Positions 4,053-10,038 of a stretch of DNA of 10,038 nt are shown here, piece after piece. Made by a program: the position numbers and the translations under genes. The stretch comes from Xanthobacteraceae bacterium (GTDB taxonomy: Bacteria > Pseudomonadota > Alphaproteobacteria > Rhizobiales > Xanthobacteraceae), in the NCBI GenBank assembly GCA_030039655.1, contig JASHVC010000691.1, positions 1 to 10,038 on the forward strand, in the 5' to 3' direction. Each line of letters opens with the position of its first letter. Position 1 is the first letter of the stretch. The notes below the pieces were generated by a model. It was not told the origin of the DNA and did not search any database. It saw only the letters and a program-made list of their open reading frames with translations.

Positions 4053-6328
4053 GACGCGAGCTCCACGCTCGAGGCGAAGGAAGCTTCTTGCTCGGGAGTT
4101 GCGGCATGCGCTGAATCGAGCATCGCGGCATCGGCAACGAGCTTGGCGGGGTTCGGAACCCGCGCTCGTAACGCATTCAGCGTCACCAGGATCGAGGACG
4201 CCGACATGGCGATTGCCGCGACGAGCGGCGTGACGAGCCCCGCCACGGCGATCGGCACTGCCAGTGCGTTGTAAGCGGCGGCCAGCGCCAGATTCTGGCG
4301 CATCAAGGATCGAGCTCGTCGCGCTACGAGGACAGCACGCAACACCGGGTCGAGGTGCTCGCCAAAAAACAGTCCATCGGCGTGGGCCTGGGTGAGATGC
4401 GCGGCGGTAATCGGCGACAGCGAAACGTGCGCGGCGGCAAGCGCCGGCGCATCGTTCAATCCGTCGCCCACCATCAGCACGCGGTGTCCTTTGGACTTCA
4501 TAAGCTCGATGGCAGTGATCTTTTGCGCGGGCGTGAGGTTCGCCTGCCATTCGGCTATGCCCAGCCGGTTCGCCACCGGGCCTACCGCCGCAGGCCGGTC
4601 ACCGGAAAGGACCATCAGATGGAGACCCTGAGCGGCCAGCGCCCGTGTCACCGGCACCGCATCCGGCCGCAAACTTTGGCGCACCGGAATTATCGCGGAG
4701 TGGCCGCCGTGGGCGAAAGCGATGAAAGACGCACCCTCGGTCTGCGTCCCATCCCGCGGAATCGTGGCGGCCAGCCCGCAAAAGGCGGCGCTGCCCAGGC
4801 GCGCTTCCTCGCCGTCAATCAGCGCACGGACACCGGCGCCCGGCTCCTCGACGGCGCCGGGCAAAGGTCGACGCAGGCGCGCGCGCCGCGCGAGCGCGGC
4901 GGCAAGCGGATGCCGGCTCGAAATCGCGAGCCTTGCGGCCTGCTCGACGACATCCGGATCAACACCGGGTGCGTCGTCGACACGCGGATCGGGCAGGGTC
5001 AGCGTCCCGGTCTTGTCGAAGACGATGGTGTCCACCTCTGAAAGGCGCTCGATCGCGTCGCCACAATTGAGGATGACGCCTGAGCGGAACAGGCTTCCCG
5101 TGGCGACGACCTGCACGGCGGGAATGGCGAGCGCCAGCGCGCACGGGCAGGTGATGATGAGCACGGCAATGGCAGCCGCAATGGCATCGTGAACCGAGGC
5201 GCCAGCGATCAGCCACCCAACAAGCGTCAGAGCGGCGGTCACATGCACGGCGGGAGCGTAGAAGCGCGTGACCCGATCGGCGAGCCGCATGGTGCGCGAT
5301 TTCACTTCGCTGGCCTTTTGCAGGAGCCGGTCTACCTCCTCGACCAGAGTTCCAGCTCCGGCAGCCGTGACCTGCATGAGGAGCGTCCCGTCGAAGTTGA
5401 GGCTCCCGGCATAGACGGTGGCGCCAGGGCCGACCGCCTGCGGCATCGTTTCACCGGTCACCAAGCTCTGGTCGATGTCTGATGAGCCATCCACGATGGC
5501 GCCGTCGGCGGGGATTTTTTCGCCGGGCTTCACCAGGACGCGATCACCCGCTGTCAGCGCAGCGGCCGGCACGCGCTTTACTTCGCCGTTTTTGTCGAGC
5601 TGGTGTGCGAATTCAGATCGCAGTGATGCGATATTGCCCGCGAGTGCCCGCGTCTTGCGCCGCATCGCCTGGTCGAGATAACGGCCGCACAACAAGAAGA
5701 ACAGCAACATGAGCGCCGAGTCGAAATAGGCGTGCACAGCGTGTCCAATTGTCTCGGCAACGGAAAAGCCGAGGGCCAGGATCACCGCCGCCGAAATCGG
5801 CACGTCCATGTTGAGCTGCCGCGCACGCACGGCGCGCCAAGCGCTTTGAAAAAAGGGCTGGCCTGCATAGGTGGCCGCCGGCAGTGCAATGAGCGCCGAC
5901 AGCCAGTGAAAGAGATCGCGGGTCTCGCCGGTCATGTCGGTGGCGTTGCCCGACCATATCGAAATCGACAGCAACATGATGTTCATAGCCGCAAAGCCTG
6001 CGACGCCGAGGCATTTCAGCAGCCACTTCGCTTTGCGGCTTTCGTCCGCTTCAACGCGTGCGGGAGCAAATGGATAGGCACGATAGCCGATTGCCTCCAG
6101 CGCTTTGAGGATTTGCGCCGCATTGATCTCGCTTTCTCGCCAATCGACTGCGAGCCGGCGTTGGGTGAAATTTAGCCGCGCGTCGATTACGCCCGGCAGT
6201 TTGGCGAGCGCACTCTCAATCTTGCGGATGCAGCCGGCGCAACCGACGCCTTCGACGGCGAGCGTAATGTGTGCAGTGCCGGCCTCGCTGTGTTCGGTAA
6301 AAGAAGAAAGATCGAGTGCTTCCTCCAT
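4049..6328 (-). CDS. ccoI: CcoI, copper-transporting P-type ATPase for cbb3 assembly
   Basis: A 759-residue P1B-type ATPase (FixI/CtpA2 type). It exports copper across the cytoplasmic membrane for building the haem-copper centre of the cbb3 oxidase rather than for copper resistance. The N-terminus has a heavy-metal-associated domain with GVGCAGC (Cys30, Cys33). Membrane spans begin near 102. Further motifs in order: the actuator TGE at 291-293, the CPC metal-pathway motif in a span (394-396), the phosphorylation site DKTGT with Asp438, the His-Pro of the nucleotide domain at 473-474, and GDGLNDAPAL from 621. All catalytic signatures are intact and the length is normal. It starts 9 nt after ccoH (ATG at 6328) and overlaps ccoS by 4 nt. 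Confidence 0.96.
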   Translation of the reverse strand: MEEALDLSSFTEHSEAGTAHITLAVEGVGCAGCIRKIESALAKLPGVIDARLNFTQRRLAVDWRESEINAAQILKALEAIGYRAYPFAPARVEADESRKAKWLLKCLGVAGFAAMNIMLLSISIWSGNATDMTGETRDLFHWLSALIALPAATYAGQPFFQSAWRAVRARQLNMDVPISAAVILALGFSVAETIGHAVHAYFDSALMLLFFLLCGRYLDQAMRRKTRALAGNIASLRSEFAHQLDKNGEVKRVPAAALTAGDRVLVKPGEKIPADGAIVDGSSDIDQSLVTGETMPQAVGPGATVYAGSLNFDGTLLMQVTAAGAGTLVEEVDRLLQKASEVKSRTMRLADRVTRFYAPAVHVTAALTLVGWLIAGASVHDAIAAAIAVLIITCPCALALAIPAVQVVATGSLFRSGVILNCGDAIERLSEVDTIVFDKTGTLTLPDPRVDDAPGVDPDVVEQAARLAISSRHPLAAALARRARLRRPLPGAVEEPGAGVRALIDGEEARLGSAAFCGLAATIPRDGTQTEGASFIAFAHGGHSAIIPVRQSLRPDAVPVTRALAAQGLHLMVLSGDRPAAVGPVANRLGIAEWQANLTPAQKITAIELMKSKGHRVLMVGDGLNDAPALAAAHVSLSPITAAHLTQAHADGLFFGEHLDPVLRAVLVARRARSLMRQNLALAAAYNALAVPIAVAGLVTPLVAAIAMSASSILVTLNALRARVPNPAKLVADAAMLDSAHAATPEQEASFASSVELAS

Positions 6329-6337
6329 GGGTCACAC

Positions 6338-6886
6338 TCATTTCAGAACAATGCGGCTGACGGATCGGAACAATCGATCGCCGTGGCGAGAAAGCTCGAT
6401 GACCAGATCCCACTGGCCGGCCGGTAAATCTTCCGCGTTCCCACGAAAGCGGCCGGCTGAGCTTTCGGTAACGGCGACCAGGCGATCCAGCCGGCTGTCT
6501 GTCGGCCGCTCGAGTTTTGCGGCGGCGTCGAGGTTGGCGAGCGGCCGACCGACCGCGTCTCGGGTGACAATGTCAAGACGGGCCGTTCCATCCGGCATCG
6601 ACTCGACTTTCGCGTCGACCCGCCACTGCCGCGCGTCCTGCGCCCTCGCCATGGCGACATCCTCCTCGTACTTGCGGCCGGCCTGATAGGCGCTATCGGT
6701 CTCCACGCCGCCAAAGGTCGAGAGCGCTGCGTGAATCATCACGCCGTTCACGACGAAAACGACGGCGAAGAAGCCGAGGAGACAGAAGAGCACCATGCGC
6801 CCGGTGACTTCGCGCGGCGCGCGGTGCTGCCTGTCGCTACCATTTGGAAGCCTGACACCGCGTCCGCTGTCGCGACTGTTCGGCAT
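6338..6886 (-). CDS. ccoH: CcoH, cbb3 oxidase assembly membrane protein
   Basis: A 182-residue FixH-family protein. A polar cytoplasmic N-terminus (residues 1-30) precedes one span (31-52, MVLFCLLGFFAVVFVVNGVM). A periplasmic domain follows, starting with the family's Tyr-Gln-Ala-Gly-Arg-Lys-Tyr region (67-73). CcoH is a membrane protein that associates with the cbb3 subunits and is needed for a stable oxidase. The start at 6886 gives a somewhat long N-terminus; an internal ATG at residue 31 would fall at the edge of the span and is unlikely. It lies 9 nt after the ccoG stop, in the same operon. Confidence 0.92.
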   Translation of the reverse strand: MPNSRDSGRGVRLPNGSDRQHRAPREVTGRMVLFCLLGFFAVVFVVNGVMIHAALSTFGGVETDSAYQAGRKYEEDVAMARAQDARQWRVDAKVESMPDGTARLDIVTRDAVGRPLANLDAAAKLERPTDSRLDRLVAVTESSAGRFRGNAEDLPAGQWDLVIELSRHGDRLFRSVSRIVLK

Positions 6887-6895
6887 GCTCTGCGC

Positions 6896-8455
6896 TCACG
6901 GTCCCAGGAAATGATCACTGGCGCTGGCCGTTGTTCCCTCAGACTCGGAGGTCACGGTGAACGTCAGCGGGATTGATGCTTCCGGTCCAAGCTTCTGATG
7001 CGTTGTTACCAGCACCCGGACCTCGCGAGTCTGATCGGGCCCGATCTCGATGACCCAATCGCCGCTCGGCCGAGTGGTGCCGCCAATGACGGAAACGGCT
7101 GCATCTGTGATGCCAGAGACTTTCAGCAGGAAGGCCTGGGGCTCAACCGTCTTGTTGAGGATACGTACCGCATAAGCATTGCGTATGGCGCCATCCGCCA
7201 AACGCACGAACAGCGGGTTGCGATCATGCAAGACATCGACCCCGTCGTCACGGCGCGTGGCCAGCGCATAGCTCATGACTGAGCCTACAAGCGCAATAAT
7301 GACGGCATAAAGCATCGTGCGGGTACGCAAGATCCTGTAGAAGGGCCGTTGCCCTGCCCGACGCCGCCTGATGTTGATGTCGGTATCGTACGCGATAAGG
7401 CGTGGCGGCCGGCCAATCTTCGCCATCACGGCGTCGCAGGCATCGATGCACAAGCCGCATTGGATGCAGCCGAGATTAGGACCGTTGCGGATATCCACGC
7501 CCGTTGGGCAAACATGCACACACTGCAGGCAATCGATGCAATCGCCGGCCGGCTGTCCGTGCTCGTGCAGCGCCGCGGCCTTTTTCAGGGAAGCACGCGG
7601 CTCGCCGCGGTCGTACCGGTACGTGACATTGAGCGCATATTCGTCGGTGAGCGCTGCCTGGATGCGAGGCCACGGACACATGTAGATGCAGACCTGCTCG
7701 CGCATCCAGCCAGCCAGCGCGTAGGTCGTGAACGTGAGCACCGCGATGAAGCCATAGGCCACGAGCGGTGCCTGAAATGTCGCTAACGCTTTCACCAAAG
7801 TCGGTGCGTCGGCGAAGTAGAGCACCCAAGCACCACCGGTCCACCACGCGATCATCAGCCAAACAAAATGTTTCCCTGCCGCCCGCGCCGTGCGCTCGGC
7901 GGTCCAAGGTTGCTGGTCGCGCCGCAGATGTTCGCGCCGATCTCCCTCGAACCAGCGTTCGACAGTCTGAAAGAGATCGGTCCAGACAGTCTGTGGGCAG
8001 AGATAGCCGCACCAGACACGGCCAGCGACCGCGTTCATAAGAAACAGCGTCATCGCTGCGACGATCAGCAGACCGGTGATGTAGTAGACTTCCTGCGGCC
8101 AAATCTCGATGAAAAAGAAATAAAACCTGCGACCGGGAAAATCGATCAACACCGCCTGGTTGGGCGCGTTCGGCCCACGATCCCAACGAACAAATGGCAA
8201 GAGATAATAGACGCCGAGGGTGACGATCAACACAACCCACTTTACCCGACGGAACGTGCCCGAGACGCGCTGAGGATAGATTTTTGCCCGTGCCGTGTAG
8301 AGCGGCTCATCGCCATCCGGCTGCGGTACGTCCGCGTCCGCTACACGCTGAGCCGCGGCTGCGGCGTCGCCGACCAGACGGAGATGCGGACGATGCTGCG
8401 AATGCGTCGCGTCAGTGCGATTTCCGGCGGCCGCAATATCCGCGTCGGGGTACAT
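6896..8455 (-). CDS. ccoG: CcoG, membrane-bound Fe-S protein for cbb3 assembly
   Basis: A 519-residue FixG/RdxA-type protein. Membrane spans lie at about 72-88, 122-146, 197-215, 229-249 and 380-398. Between spans are Cys motifs Cys149/Cys153 (CGYLCPQTVW) and Cys256/Cys260 (CIYMCPW). A bis-4Fe-4S ferredoxin-like domain follows: C306-x2-C-x2-C-x3-CP, and C330-x2-C-x2-C-x3-C ending at 340. The C-terminal 120 residues form the periplasmic immunoglobulin-like domain typical of the family. CcoG has been shown in related bacteria to reduce copper (II) to copper (I) for the oxidase, alongside the copper ATPase CcoI; that role is taken from the family. It starts 4 nt after the ccoP stop (8460). Confidence 0.95.
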   Translation of the reverse strand: MYPDADIAAAGNRTDATHSQHRPHLRLVGDAAAAAQRVADADVPQPDGDEPLYTARAKIYPQRVSGTFRRVKWVVLIVTLGVYYLLPFVRWDRGPNAPNQAVLIDFPGRRFYFFFIEIWPQEVYYITGLLIVAAMTLFLMNAVAGRVWCGYLCPQTVWTDLFQTVERWFEGDRREHLRRDQQPWTAERTARAAGKHFVWLMIAWWTGGAWVLYFADAPTLVKALATFQAPLVAYGFIAVLTFTTYALAGWMREQVCIYMCPWPRIQAALTDEYALNVTYRYDRGEPRASLKKAAALHEHGQPAGDCIDCLQCVHVCPTGVDIRNGPNLGCIQCGLCIDACDAVMAKIGRPPRLIAYDTDINIRRRRAGQRPFYRILRTRTMLYAVIIALVGSVMSYALATRRDDGVDVLHDRNPLFVRLADGAIRNAYAVRILNKTVEPQAFLLKVSGITDAAVSVIGGTTRPSGDWVIEIGPDQTREVRVLVTTHQKLGPEASIPLTFTVTSESEGTTASASDHFLGP

Positions 8456-8459
8456 CTAA

Positions 8460-9338
8460 CTACTCTCCGCCGCCGAATGAATGCACATAGACGGTCAGCG
8501 CTTCGATGGTTGCAGGATCGAGTTTGCCGCCCCATGCGGGCATGACGCCGCCGTGCCCGTTCCAAACTCCGTTGATGATCGTCGGCAATTCCGGTCCGTA
8601 GAGCCAGATGTTGACGGTGAGATCAGGCGCACCGAGGGCTCGGTTTCCCTTACCCTGTGGACCATGACAGACGGCGCAATTGGTGGCGAAAATCTTGGCT
8701 GCTTGCGCGAGATCGACGCTGGGCGTCGTGGGCAGGCCAGACAGTGAACGGACGTAATTGGCGACAAGGACGATGTCGCTCATTTGCAGCATTCCATCGC
8801 GGCCGAATGCGGGCATCGCCCCCTGATGACCCGCAGCGTCGCTGGAGCGGATACCGTGGGTGATCGTCTGCTGAATATCGGCGAGGGTGCCGCCCCAGAG
8901 CCAATCGTTGTCGTCGAGGTTCGGATATCCCGGGGCGCCGCCGCCACCAGCGCCATGGCACGGCGCGCAATTGTCGGCGAAGGCGCGCGCCCCCAAAGCG
9001 CGGGCGAAGTCGAGCAGCGCTGGCGTCTCTTCGATCTGCTGCAACGAGGAATGGGCCAGCTGAGCCATCATCGCGCTGCGTTGCGCCTGCAGTGCGGCGA
9101 GGTCGCTCTCAACCGTGCTGCGCGCGTGCCAATTGAACGCGCCACTCGTGTAAGACGATATGAGCGGCCAGGACGGATACACGATCCAATAACCGATGGA
9201 CCAGATGATCGTCGCGTAAAATAGCCAAAGCCACCAGCGCGGCAGTGGCGTGTTCAGTTCGCGAATGCCGTCCCATTCGTGACCTGTGGTCCCAACTTGA
9301 GGAGACGGCGCGGGATCGTGCTGGGTGCGATCGCTCAT
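8460..9338 (-). CDS. ccoP: CcoP, dihaem cytochrome c subunit of cbb3 oxidase
   Basis: A 292-residue protein anchored by an N-terminal span (about 36-55, WLWLFYATIIWSIGYWIVYP). It carries two cytochrome c domains in the periplasm. Haem attachment motifs are CAPCH (124-128) and CAVCH (221-225), with likely axial Met ligands in GAMPAF (Met175) and GVMPAW (Met266). The subunit passes electrons from soluble or membrane cytochrome c to CcoO and the catalytic subunit. The start at 9338 is chosen because GAGGA lies upstream, only one base separates it from the ccoQ stop, and the product begins MSDRTQHDP as expected. Longer readings would overlap ccoQ. Confidence 0.96.
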   Translation of the reverse strand: MSDRTQHDPAPSPQVGTTGHEWDGIRELNTPLPRWWLWLFYATIIWSIGYWIVYPSWPLISSYTSGAFNWHARSTVESDLAALQAQRSAMMAQLAHSSLQQIEETPALLDFARALGARAFADNCAPCHGAGGGGAPGYPNLDDNDWLWGGTLADIQQTITHGIRSSDAAGHQGAMPAFGRDGMLQMSDIVLVANYVRSLSGLPTTPSVDLAQAAKIFATNCAVCHGPQGKGNRALGAPDLTVNIWLYGPELPTIINGVWNGHGGVMPAWGGKLDPATIEALTVYVHSFGGGE

Positions 9339-9339
9339 C

Positions 9340-9495
9340 TTAGTCCTCACGCAGAGGAATTCGTGCCGATTCGTCGAACTGCTTCTGCCGCGAAGGCCAA
9401 AACGCATAAGCAATAACCAAGAGAAAGATCACGAAGAAGTAGACCAGGCCCCAGGTTTGCGCGAAGTGTGCGAAGAAGGCGTAGCTCGATGACAT
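9340..9495 (-). CDS. ccoQ: CcoQ, small membrane subunit of cbb3 oxidase
   Basis: A 51-residue protein beginning MSSSYAFFAHFAQTWGLVYF. One membrane span covers about residues 15-33 and ends in Tyr-Ala-Phe-Trp-Pro, followed by the polar tail (FDESARIPLRED) characteristic of CcoQ. It stabilises the oxidase complex and is not catalytic. ATG at 9495 with GAGGGG just upstream; the ccoO stop is 9 nt upstream and the ccoP start 1 nt downstream. The short length is normal for the family. Confidence 0.93.
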   Translation of the reverse strand: MSSSYAFFAHFAQTWGLVYFFVIFLLVIAYAFWPSRQKQFDESARIPLRED

Positions 9496-9504
9496 GTCGT
9501 CCCC

Positions 9505-10038
9505 TCAACGGATATTTGCTTTGTCGTCGTAAAGCTTGAAGTCGACCAGCGTGCCGAGCATCTGCAGGTAGGCGATCAAGGCATCGGCTTCGGTAATGCG
9601 GCCCGGATTGCCGCCGAAGTTGCGCGCCTGCGCCTTCGGGAAGCGCTTGGCGAGCGCGTCGGCATCCGGTGCGTCAGCGGTCGCCTGCGTGCGCAAATCG
9701 GCAATCGCATTGGCGATCATCTCGTCGGTATATGGAACGCCGAGCGTCGCCTGCACCTTCATGTCTTCGGCAATGTGCGAATAATCCAGGTCGTTCGTGA
9801 AAAGCCACGGATAAGCTGGCATGATCGAACCAGGCACCACCGAGCGCGGATTGTTCAGGTGGTCGCGATGCCAATCGTCTGAATACTTGCCGCCGACCCG
9901 GGCAAGATCAGGGCCGTTACGCTTGGAGCCCCACTGGAACGGATGGTCATACTCGCTTTCGGCGGCCAGGGAATAATGACCGTAGCGTTCGACCTCGTCG
10001 CGCAACGCCCGGATCATCTGCGAGTGGCACAGATAGCA
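9505..10038 (-). CDS. ccoO: CcoO, monohaem cytochrome c subunit of cbb3 oxidase (C-terminal part)
   Basis: The frame is open to the right edge of the window and encodes 177 residues. The first five are the haem attachment motif CYLCH, so the N-terminal membrane anchor lies outside. Following it are typical CcoO stretches: the [20 protein letters not shown] region, [18 protein letters not shown], and the Met-ligand region SIMPAYPWL. The C-terminus ends [14 protein letters not shown]. CcoO hands electrons from CcoP to the catalytic subunit CcoN, which should lie just beyond this window. Stop TGA at 9505-9507, 9 nt before ccoQ. Confidence 0.96.
   Translation of the reverse strand, partial: CYLCHSQMIRALRDEVERYGHYSLAAESEYDHPFQWGSKRNGPDLARVGGKYSDDWHRDHLNNPRSVVPGSIMPAYPWLFTNDLDYSHIAEDMKVQATLGVPYTDEMIANAIADLRTQATADAPDADALAKRFPKAQARNFGGNPGRITEADALIAYLQMLGTLVDFKLYDDKANIR

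Noticed and set aside
4355..5041. Long plus-strand open frame of 228 codons
   Set aside because: It lies wholly antisense to ccoI, whose motifs are all intact; high GC creates such shadow frames.

Overview
The window comes from an alphaproteobacterium, most likely a member of the Hyphomicrobiales close to Bradyrhizobium, Rhodopseudomonas or Afipia. This is inferred from the gene order of a cytochrome cbb3 oxidase cluster (ccoO-Q-P-G-H-I-S, also called fixNOQP-GHIS), the high GC content of that cluster, and several FixK/FNR-type boxes of the form TTGAT-N4-(A/G)TCAA. Every gene I can support lies on the minus strand, so the biological reading direction is from position 10038 down to 1.

Positions 10038-3903 hold the end of the cbb3 operon. 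It runs from the C-terminal part of ccoO (cut by the window edge exactly at its haem motif) through ccoQ and the dihaem subunit ccoP. These are followed by the assembly genes ccoG (Fe-S membrane protein), ccoH, ccoI (copper P-type ATPase) and ccoS. Genes are 1 to about 10 bases apart or overlap, so this is one transcription unit. It encodes a high-affinity terminal oxidase for microaerobic respiration plus its copper and cofactor delivery.

Positions 3902-1 are different: lower gene density, small genes, and five near-perfect FixK-type boxes (3719-3732, 2734-2747, 2242-2255, 1877-1890, 119-132). On the minus strand each box has an intact TTGAT upstream half and a candidate -10 hexamer about 21-22 bp downstream. 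Three of the five lie 57-61 bp upstream of a well-placed start codon. The genes behind these boxes are: a secreted SEL1-repeat protein with a possible 25-residue membrane microprotein in its leader; a small single-span membrane protein; a 58-residue CxxC protein; a 70-residue protein with a dense Cys cluster; and the start of an unknown gene at the left edge. They look like a chain of separate low-oxygen-induced units downstream of the oxidase operon.

Between them lies a multi-span membrane protein gene (892-317) interrupted by one in-frame TGA, with a perfect inverted repeat just upstream of it. The stretch 893-1409 has no gene I can support. No mobile elements, tRNA, rRNA or CRISPR were seen. 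No fixK, fixL or ccoN gene is inside the window.
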